From Alcanivorax sp. S71-1-4 (lineage in GTDB: Bacteria; Pseudomonadota; Gammaproteobacteria; Pseudomonadales; Alcanivoracaceae), in assembly GCF_009846755.1 (NCBI RefSeq), contig NZ_AQOR01000030.1, forward strand, positions 1-46,201: 46,201 nucleotides of DNA. The letters run 5' to 3'. Positions within the stretch are counted from its first letter, which is position 1. Each line of letters opens with the position of its first letter. A program made the position numbers and the translations under genes. Of the stretch, positions 17,426 through 31,033 are shown piece after piece. Below the pieces are notes generated by a model. That model was not told the origin of the DNA, made no database searches, and worked only from the letters and a program-made list of their open reading frames with translations.

Positions 17426-18619
17426 GTGGCCGGTTCGCCGCAACAGCTCACCCTGCTGGGGGCCACCGGCAGCATCGGCACCCAGACACTGGCGGTACTG
17501 GCCCTGCACCCGGCCCGCTATCGGGTGTACGCGCTGACCGCCGGCTCGCAGTGGCAGGCGCTGGCAGCGCAATGTGAAACCTGGCAGCCCCGCTACGCGG
17601 TGCTGGCGGACGCGCAGGCCGCGCTATCACTTCGGAACCATCTTCAGGCGCTTGGGTCACAGACCGAAGTGCTCGCCGGGGAGGCTGCCCTGGCCCAGGT
17701 CGCAGCGGCCGACGAGGTGGACACCGTGGTGGCGGCGATTGTCGGCGCCGCCGGCGTGCGGCCGACGCTGGCCGCCGTCCGCGCCGGCAAGCGCGTGCTG
17801 CTGGCGAACAAGGAAGCACTGGTGGTGACCGGGCAGCTGTTCATGGACGCCGTTACCGCCTCCGGCGCGTCATTGCTGCCGGTGGATTCGGAACACAACG
17901 CGATCTTTCAGTGTCTGCCTGCCTGCACGCCGGGGCAGAACGCCCGGCTCGCCGGGGTGCGCAAGCTGTTGCTGACTGCCTCCGGCGGCCCGTTCCGGAC
18001 CTTCACGGCAGAGCAACTGGCGACCGTGACGCCGGAGCAGGCGGTGCGCCATCCGAACTGGAACATGGGGCCGAAAATCTCGGTGGATTCCGCCACCCTG
18101 ATGAACAAGGGCCTGGAGCTGATCGAAGCCTGCTGGCTGTTCTCGGTGCCGCCGTCGCTGATCGACGTGGTGGTGCACCCGCAGAGCGTGCTGCATTCGA
18201 TGGTGGAATACGACGACGGTTCGGTGCTGGCGCAATTGGGCACACCGGACATGAAAACGCCGATCGCCTGTGCCCTGTCCTGGCCGGAGCGGATAGACTC
18301 AGGCGCCCGGCGGCTGGATTTTACCCGTCTGGCGGGGCTGGATTTCGAGGCGCCGGACGAAACCCGCTTCCCCTGCCTGCGGTTGGCACGGGAAGCCATG
18401 CAGGCCGGTGGTACTGCCACGGCGGTACTGAACGCGGCCAACGAAGTGGCGGTGGCGGCCTTCCTGGATCGGCGCCTGGATTTCCCCGGTATTCCGGTGG
18501 TGGTGGCAGAGACGCTCGCCCGCGTGGCGGCTCCCGCCTGTACCGATGTGGACGCGGTGATGGCGGTGGATGCCGCCGCACGCAGGGTGGCGACAGCGCA
18601 ACTCGCCGCCAGGACATGA
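17426..18619 (+). CDS. dxr: 1-deoxy-D-xylulose 5-phosphate reductoisomerase
   Basis: Dxr (IspC) converts DXP to MEP with NADPH, the first committed step of the MEP isoprenoid pathway. The 397 residues show the NADPH-binding [13 protein letters not shown] near residue 8, [12 protein letters not shown], the metal-binding [11 protein letters not shown], the substrate loop TASGGPFR, and [20 protein letters not shown] with further ligands. The start is a GTG at 17426 with GGAGGG nine bases upstream, overlapping the end of cdsA. IspD and IspF of the same pathway are encoded at 42041-43233. Confidence 0.97.
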   Translation: MAGSPQQLTLLGATGSIGTQTLAVLALHPARYRVYALTAGSQWQALAAQCETWQPRYAVLADAQAALSLRNHLQALGSQTEVLAGEAALAQVAAADEVDTVVAAIVGAAGVRPTLAAVRAGKRVLLANKEALVVTGQLFMDAVTASGASLLPVDSEHNAIFQCLPACTPGQNARLAGVRKLLLTASGGPFRTFTAEQLATVTPEQAVRHPNWNMGPKISVDSATLMNKGLELIEACWLFSVPPSLIDVVVHPQSVLHSMVEYDDGSVLAQLGTPDMKTPIACALSWPERIDSGARRLDFTRLAGLDFEAPDETRFPCLRLAREAMQAGGTATAVLNAANEVAVAAFLDRRLDFPGIPVVVAETLARVAAPACTDVDAVMAVDAAARRVATAQLAART

Positions 18620-18673
18620 GTAGCAGGGCAGCAGGGCAGGGACAGGCGTGACAATGACAATTCGGGTATCGGC

Positions 18674-19993
18674 ATGCTGATGACACTGCTGGCGTTTGCG
18701 GTCACGATCCTGATCATCGTGGCCATTCATGAATACGGGCATTACCTGAGCATGCGCGCCTTTGGCGTGCACGTGCTGACCTTCTCGATCGGTTTCGGCC
18801 CCCGCCTGTTCAGTTGGCGCAGCAAGGGCGGCACCGATTTCGTCCTCTCCGCCATTCCGCTGGGTGGCTACGTGAAGCCGCTGGATCGCCGTGACTGCGA
18901 GATACAGCCCGGCGAAGAGGCGCAGGAATTCTCCGCCAAACCCGCCTGGCAGCGTGTGATCACCTACGCTGCCGGGCCTGCCGCCAACCTGTTGCTGGCC
19001 ATCCTGATCTACTGGGTGGTGCTGATGGGGGGGCAGAGTGGCGTGGCGCCGGTGATCGGCGAGGTGGCCGATGGCTCACCCGCGGCCAGCGCCGGCCTGC
19101 GCCCCGGCGATGAACTGGTACGGCTGGGCGAGCGCAGTGTGCAGACCTGGGAGCAGTTCGGCATGGCCATGCTTGGCCATGTGGGCGAGCGCGGCACCGT
19201 GCCGCTGACCGTGCTGGGCAGCGACGGCAACGAACGTGCCGTCGACCTGCCGATGGCGGCCTGGTCCGCCGACCCGGAACAGCCGTTACTGCCGGTGCTG
19301 GGCGTGACGCCCCGCCCGATCCCGGCGCTGGTCGGCAAGGTCAGCGACGACAGCGCCGCAGAGGCCGCCGGACTGCGCGAAGGGGATCAGGTCACGCAGG
19401 TGGAGGGCCAGCCGATTGCCAGCTGGACGCAATGGGTGGAGGCAGTCCAGGCTGCCCCCGGCCGGCCGCTGGCGCTGACGGTACAGCGCGATGGCCGCGA
19501 TGTGTCGCTGACACTGACGCCCAGGGCGGTGCCGGGCGACAACGGCGACATCGGCCAGGCCGGCGTGCGTGCTGGTGGCCTGCGCGAGATTCACTATGGT
19601 CCGCTGGAAGCGATTCCGGCCGCGGCCTCGCGCCTGTGGCAACAGACCAGTATGATCTTCGCCGCGGTGGGCAAGATGCTCACCGGCGAGCTGTCCGTGA
19701 AGACGCTGGGCGGGCCGATCACGATTGCCCAGGCGGCCGGTGAAACCGCTGCCATTGGCCTGGCCACGTTCCTGATGTTCCTGGCGTTCTTCAGTATCAG
19801 CCTGGGGGTGATCAACCTGCTGCCGATTCCGATGCTGGATGGTGGCTGGATCATGTTCGGGCTGATTGAGATGATTCGTGGCAAAGCGTTGCCCGAACGG
19901 TTTTTGATGGTGGCCCAGAGCGTCGGCATGATGCTGGTGTTCGGGCTGATGTGTGTCGCGGTGTTCAACGACCTGATGCGGCAGTTTGCATGA
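18674..19993 (+). CDS. rseP: Site-2 zinc metalloprotease of the sigma-E stress pathway
   Basis: RseP cuts the anti-sigma factor within the inner membrane after DegS and so frees the envelope-stress sigma factor. It also clears signal peptides. The 439 residues contain the active-site HEYGH (19-23) in the first membrane helix, two PDZ domains in the middle (around residues 115-200 and 205-300), and the second zinc-ligand motif in NLLPIPMLDGGW near residue 385, within the last membrane helices. The ATG at 18674 is 54 bp after dxr. The stop overlaps the bamA start (ATGA), which links protease and outer-membrane assembly genes. Confidence 0.96.
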   Translation: MLMTLLAFAVTILIIVAIHEYGHYLSMRAFGVHVLTFSIGFGPRLFSWRSKGGTDFVLSAIPLGGYVKPLDRRDCEIQPGEEAQEFSAKPAWQRVITYAAGPAANLLLAILIYWVVLMGGQSGVAPVIGEVADGSPAASAGLRPGDELVRLGERSVQTWEQFGMAMLGHVGERGTVPLTVLGSDGNERAVDLPMAAWSADPEQPLLPVLGVTPRPIPALVGKVSDDSAAEAAGLREGDQVTQVEGQPIASWTQWVEAVQAAPGRPLALTVQRDGRDVSLTLTPRAVPGDNGDIGQAGVRAGGLREIHYGPLEAIPAAASRLWQQTSMIFAAVGKMLTGELSVKTLGGPITIAQAAGETAAIGLATFLMFLAFFSISLGVINLLPIPMLDGGWIMFGLIEMIRGKALPERFLMVAQSVGMMLVFGLMCVAVFNDLMRQFA

Positions 19994-22362
19994 TAGTCGG
20001 GGGTGTTTTGCGAGCCTGGTCCTGCTGTTTCATTGTCAGCCTGCTGTTGTGTGTGGCAGGTGTTGCCTCGGCCAATGAGCCATTCCGTGTCAGCGATATC
20101 CGGGTGGAGGGTCTGCAACGGTTGCCGGTAGAGCGCGTCTATGCGGCGTTGCCGATCCAGTCCGGTGATCTGGTCAGTACCCGCGAAGTCGCCGAGGCGG
20201 TGCGCCGTCTGTACGGCTCCGGTGATTTCGAGGATGTGCAGATCGGCCGCGATGGCGATCAGTTGGTGGTCGTGGTATCTGAACGGCCGTCGATTTCGAG
20301 CCTGGAGATCAAGGGCAACAAATCCATCGACGAGGACAACCTGCGCAAGGGCCTGCGTGACGCCGGCCTGGCCGAAGGCGAAGTGTTCCGCCGTTCGACG
20401 CTGGAGGCGATCACCGGCGAGCTGCAGCGCCAGTATGTGGCCCAGGGCCGCTACGACGCGCAGGTGGACACCGAGGCGGTGCCGCTGCCGCGTAACCGGG
20501 TCGCGCTGCATATCAATATCTACGAAGGCAGCCCGGCCAGCATTCGCGATATCAACATCGTCGGCAACACCGTGTTCAGCGACGACGAGCTGCGTGATGT
20601 GTTCGAGCTGCGGCCGCGCGGCTGGTGGCCGTTCGGCAGCAAGCATCGCTATTCCCGGGAGCGCCTGTCCGGCGACCTGGAGCGGCTGCGTTCCTACTAC
20701 CTCGACCGGGGTTATATCAACTTCTCGATGGAATCCACCCAGGTGGCGGTCACGCCGGACCGCAGCCAGGTGTACATCACCATCAACGTGGACGAAGGCA
20801 AACGCTACCGTGTTGGCGAAGTGAAGCTGGCCGGTGACCTGGTGGTGGACGAAGAGGACCTGCGCCCCCTGCTGGTGATTCGTTCCGGTGAGGTGTTTTC
20901 GCAGCAGCGCGCGACCCAGACCGGCGAACTGTTGACCCGTCGCCTTGGCAACGAGGGCTATACCTTTGCCCAGGTGAACGATTTTCCGGAAGTGAACGAG
21001 GACGACGAGACGGTGGACATCACCTTCTACGTCGACCCGGGCCGCAAGGTGTATGTCCGCCGGGTCAATTTCAGCGGCAACATCAAGACCCAGGACGAGG
21101 TGCTGCGCCGCGAGCTGCGCCAGTTCGAAGGCGCGCCGGCCAATACCGCACTGATCGACCTGTCCCGCGAGCGTCTGCAACGGCTGGGCTATTTTGCCCT
21201 GGTGGATGCCGACACCCCGCGTGTGGTCGGTGCTGAAGATCTGGTGGACGTGAACTACACCGTGGAAGAGCAGCCATCCGGTTCCATCGGTGCCAACGTC
21301 GGTTATTCCGAGGCCAGCGGTTTCATCTTCGGGGCCAGCATCAGCCAGAACAACTTCATGGGCACGGGCAACCGGGTATCGTTTGCCTTGTCGCGCAGTG
21401 ACATCCGTGACAGCTACAGCTTCTCGCACTTCAATCCGTACTACACGCTGGACGGTGTCAGCCGTGGTTTCAGCCTGTACTACTCGAAGATTGATTTCAG
21501 CGAGGTGGACGTGGCGTCCTACGCTGCCGACCGTATCGGTGCCTCGGTCAACTACGGTTACCCGATTTCCGAATACTCGCGTCTGGATTTTGGCTTCGGC
21601 TACGACAACGTGGACATTACCGTGGGTGATTTCGTCGCTGTCGATATCTACCGTTTCCTGGAATCGGAAGGCAACAAGTTCAACCTGTACAAGGGCAACA
21701 TCTCGCTGCGTACCAGCACCCTCAACCGCGGCATCATGCCGGACCGTGGCTGGTCGCAGACCGTCGGTCTGGAAGTGGCGGTACCGGGCAGTGACTACAC
21801 CTTCTACAAGCTGTCCTGGGATGGCGAACGCTACTTCCCGATCAGCCGTCGCTGGACGCTGCGGACCCGCGCGGATGTCGGCTATGGCGACGGCTACGGC
21901 GACAATCAGGCACTGCCGTTCTTCGAGAACTATTACGCAGGGGGCATCGGTTCCGTGCGCGGGTATGAATCGCGCAGCCTGGGCCCGCGTTCTGACGCGC
22001 TCACCTTCGTCGATATCTGCAATCAGAACCCGGCCAACTGTACCCGTGACCCGGACCCGGATCCGCTTGGCGGCAACCTGTTGGTGGAGGGCAGCCTGGA
22101 GCTGATCTTCCCGACGCCGTTTGCGCCGGAAAGCCGTAACGTTCGCACGTTCTTTTTTGTCGATGGTGGCCAGGTCTTCCAGACCGAAACCATCAACAAC
22201 ATGTATGAGTTCGATGCCGGTGAAATACGGTATGCTACCGGCATCGGCCTGACCTGGCTGACGGCCATCGGCCCGCTCAGCTTCAACTTTGCCCGGCCGT
22301 TGAACCGGCAATCCGGCGACGATACGGAATTCTTCCAGTTCTCGCTGGGCCAAGTCTTCTAG
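19990..22362 (+). CDS. bamA: Outer-membrane protein assembly factor BamA
   Basis: BamA is the barrel core of the BAM complex that inserts beta-barrel proteins into the outer membrane. The 790 residues begin with a signal peptide cut after VASA (residue 28). Five POTRA domains follow (about 30-430), then a 16-stranded barrel. The conserved loop-6 motif appears as VRGYESRSLGPR, followed by a Cys-containing loop rich in Asp and Pro. The chain ends in the outer-membrane signature with a terminal Phe (SLGQVF). The ATG at 19990 overlaps the rseP stop by 4 bp and gives the right signal peptide. A longer in-frame extension inside rseP is discounted. Confidence 0.97.
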   Translation: MIVGGVLRAWSCCFIVSLLLCVAGVASANEPFRVSDIRVEGLQRLPVERVYAALPIQSGDLVSTREVAEAVRRLYGSGDFEDVQIGRDGDQLVVVVSERPSISSLEIKGNKSIDEDNLRKGLRDAGLAEGEVFRRSTLEAITGELQRQYVAQGRYDAQVDTEAVPLPRNRVALHINIYEGSPASIRDINIVGNTVFSDDELRDVFELRPRGWWPFGSKHRYSRERLSGDLERLRSYYLDRGYINFSMESTQVAVTPDRSQVYITINVDEGKRYRVGEVKLAGDLVVDEEDLRPLLVIRSGEVFSQQRATQTGELLTRRLGNEGYTFAQVNDFPEVNEDDETVDITFYVDPGRKVYVRRVNFSGNIKTQDEVLRRELRQFEGAPANTALIDLSRERLQRLGYFALVDADTPRVVGAEDLVDVNYTVEEQPSGSIGANVGYSEASGFIFGASISQNNFMGTGNRVSFALSRSDIRDSYSFSHFNPYYTLDGVSRGFSLYYSKIDFSEVDVASYAADRIGASVNYGYPISEYSRLDFGFGYDNVDITVGDFVAVDIYRFLESEGNKFNLYKGNISLRTSTLNRGIMPDRGWSQTVGLEVAVPGSDYTFYKLSWDGERYFPISRRWTLRTRADVGYGDGYGDNQALPFFENYYAGGIGSVRGYESRSLGPRSDALTFVDICNQNPANCTRDPDPDPLGGNLLVEGSLELIFPTPFAPESRNVRTFFFVDGGQVFQTETINNMYEFDAGEIRYATGIGLTWLTAIGPLSFNFARPLNRQSGDDTEFFQFSLGQVF

Positions 22363-22372
22363 GAGCAGATGT

Positions 22373-22870
22373 ATGAAAACAATGAAAACCGTGCTGTTCG
22401 CTGTCCTGATGGTTCCGATGTTCGCACTGGCGGACAAGATCGCCGTGGTCGACCCGATGCAGGCGATCATCGAGACCGAGGAAGTGAAAAGCCGCAACGC
22501 CACGCTGGAATCCTCCCTGGAAGCGGACAGCCAGCGGCTGCGCAAGCTGCGTGACGACATCACCAAAGTGGAAGAGCGCCTGCAGCGTGACGGCATGACC
22601 ATGAGCAGCGAAGAGCGCAACCGGCTGACCGACGAGCGTGAAACCAAGGGCTTTGAATTCCAGTCGCTGCAGCAGTCCCTGCAGCGTCGTGTCAATTCCG
22701 ACCGCCAGGAACTGATCGAGCAGATGGAGCCGAAGGTGCTCAAGGCGATTGAAGAAATCTCCAACGAGATGGGCCTGGACATGGTCATCAGTGCACAGGC
22801 CGTGGTGTTCGTGAAACCCGACCTGGACATTACTGCCCAGGTAACCCAGCGCATCAACCGGATGAAATAA
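22373..22870 (+). CDS. skp: Periplasmic chaperone Skp/OmpH
   Basis: Skp holds unfolded outer-membrane proteins in the periplasm on the way to BamA. The 165 residues have a signal peptide cut after Ala20, then a short beta strand (DKIAVVDPMQAI), long charged helices for the trimeric tentacles (about residues 40-110), and a returning helix and strand ending with NRMK. The first ATG after an AGGAG ribosome site is used. A second ATG three codons later is possible. It lies 10 bp after bamA and 3 bp before lpxD, the usual order. Confidence 0.93.
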   Translation: MKTMKTVLFAVLMVPMFALADKIAVVDPMQAIIETEEVKSRNATLESSLEADSQRLRKLRDDITKVEERLQRDGMTMSSEERNRLTDERETKGFEFQSLQQSLQRRVNSDRQELIEQMEPKVLKAIEEISNEMGLDMVISAQAVVFVKPDLDITAQVTQRINRMK

Positions 22871-22873
22871 ACG

Positions 22874-23893
22874 GTGGTGCTGACACTGGCACAGCTCGCC
22901 GAAGAGCTGGGTGCAGAACTGCGCGGTGACGGGGCCACTGAAATCAGTGGCCTCGGCACGTTGCGTGGTGCCACCGCGCAGCAACTCACTTTCCTCGCCA
23001 ATCCACGTTACCGCGCCTATCTGGAGCAGACTGCTGCCGCTGCTGTACTGTGCACGGCGGATCAGGCCGAGGACTGCCCGGTGGCGACGCTGGTCGTCGC
23101 GGACCCGTACCAGGCCTTTGCACGGATCAGCCATCACTTCGACACAACGCCGGTGCCGCTGCGCGAGGTGCATCCTCGCGCCGTGATCGCTGCGGATGCG
23201 GTGATCGAGGACAACGTGTCGATTGGTCCGAATGCGGTCATCGGCGCAGGGGTGCGGCTGAAGGCCGGCGCGGTGGTGATGGCCAATGCAGTGATTGGTG
23301 ATGGCTCGGAAGTGGGCGAGCAGGCGCGCATTTACCCGAATGTTACAATTTACCATGGTGTCATCATCGGCCCACGCACTATCATACACGCCGGTTCGGT
23401 GATCGGTTCCGACGGTTTCGGCTTTGCATTCAACGAAGGCCGCTGGAACAAGGTGGCTCAGGTAGGCGGTGTGCGGATCGGTGCGGATGTGGATATCGGC
23501 GCCAACGTGACCATTGATCGTGGCGCTATCGAAGACACCGTCATCGGCAACGGCGTGATTCTCGATGACCAGGTACATCTGGCTCACAACGTAGTGGTGG
23601 GTGACCACACTGCGATGGCGGGCAAGGTGGGTGTGTCCGGCAGCACTCGTATCGGCAGCTATTGCATGATCGGGGGGGCTGTGGGCATTGCCGGCCATCT
23701 GGAGATTGGCGACCGGGTGGTGGTACTGGGCATGACGCTGGTATCCCGCTCCCTCACCGAACCGGGAACCTATGGCTCTGCACTGCCGGCTGACCGGCAG
23801 GACCGCTGGCGCCGCAATACGGCACGATTCAGGCACCTGGATGAACTGTACCGTCGCGTGCGCAAGCTGGAGCAGGATGCCGGCCGGGGTTAA
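22874..23893 (+). CDS. lpxD: UDP-3-O-(3-hydroxyacyl)glucosamine N-acyltransferase
   Basis: LpxD adds the second (N-linked) hydroxyacyl chain in lipid A synthesis. The 339 residues have an N-terminal uridine-binding domain (1-100, with LTFLANPRY), then a left-handed beta-helix of hexapeptide repeats. The catalytic His lies in LAHNVVVGDHTAMAG near residue 240, and GSDGFGFAFNEGRWNKVAQ is a well-kept family block. A C-terminal helix completes the trimer fold. The start is a GTG 3 bp after skp, with a second GTG next to it. Ribosome binding would overlap the end of skp, so coupled translation is likely. Confidence 0.95.
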   Translation: MVLTLAQLAEELGAELRGDGATEISGLGTLRGATAQQLTFLANPRYRAYLEQTAAAAVLCTADQAEDCPVATLVVADPYQAFARISHHFDTTPVPLREVHPRAVIAADAVIEDNVSIGPNAVIGAGVRLKAGAVVMANAVIGDGSEVGEQARIYPNVTIYHGVIIGPRTIIHAGSVIGSDGFGFAFNEGRWNKVAQVGGVRIGADVDIGANVTIDRGAIEDTVIGNGVILDDQVHLAHNVVVGDHTAMAGKVGVSGSTRIGSYCMIGGAVGIAGHLEIGDRVVVLGMTLVSRSLTEPGTYGSALPADRQDRWRRNTARFRHLDELYRRVRKLEQDAGRG

Positions 23894-23922
23894 GCCTGAT
23901 CAGCCACCCCCGGCACCCTCGC

Positions 23923-23945
23923 GAAGCGGCACCGGACGCCGCTTC
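23923..23945 (+). terminator. Hairpin between lpxD and fabZ
   Basis: A perfect 8-bp inverted repeat, GAAGCGGC (23923-23930) with GCCGCTTC (23938-23945), sits in the 108-bp gap. It is followed by TTCTCATT, not a clean T run. It may be a weak attenuator or an RNA stability element. The operon clearly continues past it. Confidence 0.4.
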
Positions 23946-24001
23946 TTCTCATTGGGCTTGTGAAAGGTTCCGGACGGCCCCCCGTTCCGGGCAGCGCGCT
24001 T

Positions 24002-24439
24002 ATGATGAACATCAACGAAATCAAGGAATACCTTCCCCAACGTTACCCGTTCCTGCTGGTGGACCGGGTGATCGAGCTGGTGCCGGGTGAACGGGTGCTG
24101 GCGCTGAAGAACGTCACCTGCAATGAGCCTTTTTTCAACGGCCATTTTCCACATGAACCGGTGATGCCGGGCGTACTGATCATCGAGGCGATGACCCAGG
24201 CGGCTGGTGTGCTCGGTTTCATTACCGCCGGCAAGCGTCCCGCCGACGGCTACAATTACCTGCTCTGTGGCACTGACAACGCGCGCTTCAAGCGACCGGT
24301 CGTGCCCGGGGACCAGTTGATGCTGTCTGCACGGCTGCTGGCAGTACGTCGCAACATTCTCAAGTTCGGCTGCGAAGCCCATGTTGACGGCAAGCTGGTC
24401 GCAGCGGCGGAGACCCTGGTGGCTGAGCAAAAACTCTGA
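24002..24439 (+). CDS. fabZ: (3R)-hydroxyacyl-ACP dehydratase FabZ
   Basis: FabZ dehydrates beta-hydroxyacyl-ACP in fatty acid elongation and competes with LpxA/LpxD for hydroxyacyl-ACP. The ATG at 24002 gives 145 residues, matching the family start ([20 protein letters not shown]). The hot-dog fold active site is [19 protein letters not shown], with the catalytic His and, on the partner strand, Glu. An upstream GTG at 23960 would add 14 residues unlike the family and is not favoured, although the ATG has only a weak ribosome site. It lies between lpxD and lpxA, the usual place. Confidence 0.95.
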   Translation: MMNINEIKEYLPQRYPFLLVDRVIELVPGERVLALKNVTCNEPFFNGHFPHEPVMPGVLIIEAMTQAAGVLGFITAGKRPADGYNYLLCGTDNARFKRPVVPGDQLMLSARLLAVRRNILKFGCEAHVDGKLVAAAETLVAEQKL

Positions 24440-24608
24440 CGCAGGGCCGGGCGCGCGTCGGAAGGCTGACGTATACTCTGGGCACGCGTGCGACCACCGC
24501 GTGCCTGGGCCGGGGCCCCGGGCGCCATCGAGTGAACAACCGTTGCCTGGTCGCCCGCTGAAGCGCTTCTCCACCTTCTGACAAGCAGACTGCGGATATC
24601 CGACAACA

Positions 24609-25376
24609 ATGATACATACCACCGCCATTATTGATGCCCGTGCCGAGTTGGCTGCCGATGTGCAAGTCGGGCCCTACACCGTGATCGGTCCGGATGTGAA
24701 GATCGGTGCAGGCACCGTGATCGGGCCGCACGTCGTGATCCAGGGGCCGACCACCATCGGTCGTGACAACCGCATTTTCCAGTTCGCTTCCGTGGGTGAA
24801 GCCTGTCAGGACAAGAAGTACAAGGGTGAACCGACCGCGCTCGAAATCGGCGACAACAATGTCATCCGCGAGCATGTGACCATTCACCGTGGCACCGTGC
24901 AGGACAACGGCCTGACCCGCATCGGCCACAATAATCTGCTGATGGTCGGCGTGCATGTCGCACACGACTGCATGATCGGCAACGACAACATCTTCGCCAA
25001 CACCACCGGTATCGCCGGTCACGTGCACATTGGTGACGGCGTGATCCTCGGCGGCATGACCGGCGTGCATCAGTTCTGCCGCATCGGTTCCTACGCCATG
25101 ACGGCCGGTTGCAGCCTCGTGGTGAAGGACATTCCGGCCTATGTCATGGTCGGCGGCAACCCGGCGGCGTCGCGTTCGATGAATTTTGAAGGCATGCGCC
25201 GGCGCGGCTGGAGCGCCGAGGTGATCAGCCAGTTGCGCCAGGCCTACAAGACTGTGTTCCGCCAGGGTCTGACCCTGGAGCAGGCGCTGGAGAAGCTCGA
25301 CCAGCTTGAGGCGGGCCCCGAACTGCAGCTTTTCATCGACTCACTGCGCGCTTCCGAACGCGGCATCACCCGCTGA
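24609..25376 (+). CDS. lpxA: UDP-N-acetylglucosamine O-acyltransferase
   Basis: LpxA starts lipid A synthesis by moving a hydroxyacyl chain from ACP to UDP-GlcNAc. The 255 residues begin with hexapeptide repeats (VQVGPYTVIGPDVKIGAG). The catalytic His lies in TTGIAGHVHIGDG, and the acyl-length ruler region is GGMTGVHQFCRIG. The C-terminal helical domain starts near residue 190 with EGMRRRGWS. A 169-bp gap separates it from fabZ. A TATACT hexamer at 24472 in that gap lacks a matching -35 box. It ends 5 bp before lpxB. Confidence 0.96.
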   Translation: MIHTTAIIDARAELAADVQVGPYTVIGPDVKIGAGTVIGPHVVIQGPTTIGRDNRIFQFASVGEACQDKKYKGEPTALEIGDNNVIREHVTIHRGTVQDNGLTRIGHNNLLMVGVHVAHDCMIGNDNIFANTTGIAGHVHIGDGVILGGMTGVHQFCRIGSYAMTAGCSLVVKDIPAYVMVGGNPAASRSMNFEGMRRRGWSAEVISQLRQAYKTVFRQGLTLEQALEKLDQLEAGPELQLFIDSLRASERGITR

Positions 25377-25381
25377 ACACC

Positions 25382-26536
25382 ATGCAGGCACGGACGCAGC
25401 CCGTTTTTGCCCTGATCGCCGGCGAACTCTCCGGCGACATCCTCGGTGCCGGGCTGATCCGTGCCCTGCGCGAACACTACCCGGATGCACGCTTCATTGG
25501 TGTCTGCGGCCCGCAGATGCAGGCCGAAGGCGGCGAGTCCCTGTTTCCGATGGAGCGCCTGTCGGTGATGGGCATCACCGAAGTGCTGCCGCGCCTGCCA
25601 GAGCTGTTTCGTTTGCGCCGGCAACTGGTCGACACCCTGACCGCTGAGCAGCCACTGGCGGTGATCGGCATCGATTCCCCCGATTTCACCCTGTCCGTGG
25701 CCAAGCGGGTGCATGCCCGGGGCCTGCGCACCGTGCATTACGTCAGCCCGTCGGTGTGGGCCTGGCGGCAGGGACGTATCAAGGGCATTCGCGCCAGCAT
25801 CGACCTGATGCTGACGTTGTTGCCGTTCGAGGCACGTTTTTACGAAGAGCACGGTGTGCCGGTGGCGTTCGTGGGCCATCCCCTGGCGGACATGATTCCG
25901 ATGACGCCGGACGTGGCCGGGGCCCGTGATCAGCTTGGGCTGCCCCAGGACGCGCGCGTGCTGGCCGTGCTGCCGGGCAGCCGTGGCGGGGAAGTGCGGC
26001 AACTGCTGCCAGACTTCCTGGCGGCCGTGCGCCTGTTGCGTGCTGATCAGCCGGCGCTGAAGGTCGTGATCCCGGCGGCCACGCCGGAGCGTCATGCCGA
26101 GATCGCCGCCGGGCTGGCCGCTGCCGGTCTGACGGATGTTCAACTGGTGGATGGCCAGAGCCGTACCGTGATGGCGGCCGCCGACGTGGTGCTGATGGCC
26201 TCCGGCACGGCCACGCTGGAAGGTCTGCTGCTGAAAAAGCCGATGGTGATCGGATACCGGCTGGGCGGCGTGACCTACGCCATCGCATCAAGGCTGGTGA
26301 AACTCGACCATGTCGGCCTGCCGAACCTGCTGGCCAGCCAGCCGCGCATTCCGGAATTCATCCAGGACGCGATGCACCCCGGGGCGCTGGCGGCTGCGGT
26401 GCAGCACTGGTTTGACCATCCGGATGAGGTGGCGGCGCTGAAAGACGACTTCGACGCCGTGCACACGCAGCTCCGGCGTGACGCCAGCACCCACGCGGCG
26501 GCGGCGGTCAGGGCATTGGTGGAGGGCACCCTGTGA
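25382..26536 (+). CDS. lpxB: Lipid-A-disaccharide synthase
   Basis: LpxB joins UDP-diacylglucosamine and lipid X to the tetra-acyl disaccharide, as a family-19 glycosyltransferase at the inner membrane surface. The 384 residues open with the nucleotide-sugar motif [17 protein letters not shown] and carry [10 protein letters not shown]-like [14 protein letters not shown] near residue 120, [10 protein letters not shown], the phosphate-contacting [14 protein letters not shown], and the C-terminal [17 protein letters not shown] block. It ends with a GTGA overlap onto rnhB. Confidence 0.96.
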   Translation: MQARTQPVFALIAGELSGDILGAGLIRALREHYPDARFIGVCGPQMQAEGGESLFPMERLSVMGITEVLPRLPELFRLRRQLVDTLTAEQPLAVIGIDSPDFTLSVAKRVHARGLRTVHYVSPSVWAWRQGRIKGIRASIDLMLTLLPFEARFYEEHGVPVAFVGHPLADMIPMTPDVAGARDQLGLPQDARVLAVLPGSRGGEVRQLLPDFLAAVRLLRADQPALKVVIPAATPERHAEIAAGLAAAGLTDVQLVDGQSRTVMAAADVVLMASGTATLEGLLLKKPMVIGYRLGGVTYAIASRLVKLDHVGLPNLLASQPRIPEFIQDAMHPGALAAAVQHWFDHPDEVAALKDDFDAVHTQLRRDASTHAAAAVRALVEGTL

Positions 26537-27168
26537 CCCGCCCGTTCGCCGAATACCCGACCATGCTGCCCTGGCAGCCGAGCCGCTTTGCCTGGCGTGC
26601 CGGCATGCGGCTGGCCGGGGTGGACGAGGTGGGGCGTGGCCCGCTGGTCGGTGCGGTAGTGACGGCGGCGGTGATTCTGGACCCGGCGCGGCCCATCGCG
26701 GGGCTGGCCGATAGCAAGAAGCTGACCGAGCGGCGTCGTGAAGCGCTGGCGGTGCAGATCCGCGAACAGGCGCTGTGCTGGTCACTGGGCCGCGCCGAGC
26801 CGGACGAAATCGACCGGCTGAATATCTATCAAGCCACCATGCTCGCTATGCAGCGGGCCGTGGCCGGGTTGTCGCAGGCGGCGCATGCCGTACTGGTGGA
26901 CGGCAACCGCAGCCCGGATTTCGGGCTGCCGAGCGAGCCGGTGGTGAAAGGCGATGGCCTGATCCCGGCCATCAGCGCGGCCTCGATCCTGGCGAAAGTC
27001 GCCCGCGATGCCGAGATGGTGGCGTTGCACGCGCGTTATCCGCAATACGGCTTCGACCGCCACAAGGGTTACCCGACGCCCGTGCATCTGGCAGCATTGG
27101 AGGCGCACGGGCCGTTGCCGGAACATCGTCGCTCCTTCGCACCCGTCGCCCGTTGTCTGCCGCGCTGA
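26533..27168 (+). CDS. rnhB: Ribonuclease HII
   Basis: RNase HII nicks RNA or single ribonucleotides in RNA-DNA hybrids. The 211 residues contain the metal-binding acidic residues in [17 protein letters not shown] near residue 27 and further blocks [22 protein letters not shown] and [21 protein letters not shown], and end with a basic RSFAPVARC. The GTG at 26533 overlaps the lpxB stop by 4 bp, favouring coupled translation. ATGs at 26563 or 26605 would shorten the N-terminus, and the start is the one uncertain point. Confidence 0.95.
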   Translation: MTRPFAEYPTMLPWQPSRFAWRAGMRLAGVDEVGRGPLVGAVVTAAVILDPARPIAGLADSKKLTERRREALAVQIREQALCWSLGRAEPDEIDRLNIYQATMLAMQRAVAGLSQAAHAVLVDGNRSPDFGLPSEPVVKGDGLIPAISAASILAKVARDAEMVALHARYPQYGFDRHKGYPTPVHLAALEAHGPLPEHRRSFAPVARCLPR

Positions 27169-27202
27169 GCGCACCCCGTTACCCACACAGAGGACCGTCG
27201 CC

Positions 27203-30703
<3,501 letters not shown>

Positions 30704-30863
30704 TCCTTTCCTGTTGTACTTCTCTCTTGCTGCGTCCGCTGAGCGGCGGTGGTGCGCCATGCACCATCGCCATGCCCGTTCCTGGCGCATGCGCGTGCGG
30801 CTGCTCCTGAATATTGCGCGGTGCACCCGATTGGGCCCGGGGTGAGGCGCTGTGTTCGCATTA

Positions 30864-30892
30864 TTGCCTTTCTATTTGCGTGAAAAAATACT
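30864..30892 (+). promoter_or_regulatory. Candidate promoter in the AT-rich gap before the hydrolase
   Basis: TTGCCT (30864-30869) and AATACT (30887-30892) stand 17 bp apart. The stretch 30850-31015 is markedly more AT-rich than the rest of the window. The 330-bp gap 30704-31033 otherwise holds a 7-bp inverted repeat (30753-30759 with 30783-30789, no T tract) and no clear terminator for dnaE. The promoter call is tentative. Confidence 0.35.
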
Positions 30893-31033
30893 CGTAAATA
30901 ACGGATATTTTTCACAAAGTGATAAAACTCCACTGTCATGTCCGCGTTCTGGCATGGCGATTGCTCTCTCCGCTGCCGTCCTGCATGGATATTTTTCAAT
31001 TCATTCACTATGCAATCAGGGGAGAGGGTACTC

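Noticed and set aside
19594-23001. Very long open frame antisense to rseP, bamA, skp and lpxD (over 1100 codons)
   Set aside because: It mirrors the GC-rich third-position codon bias of real genes on the other strand. The translation is low-complexity and His/Val/Gln-rich with no family match, and the sense genes are certain.
24472-24477. TATACT as a promoter -10 for lpxA
   Set aside because: The region 16-18 bp upstream is GC-rich with no -35 match, and lpxA is probably reached by read-through from fabZ.
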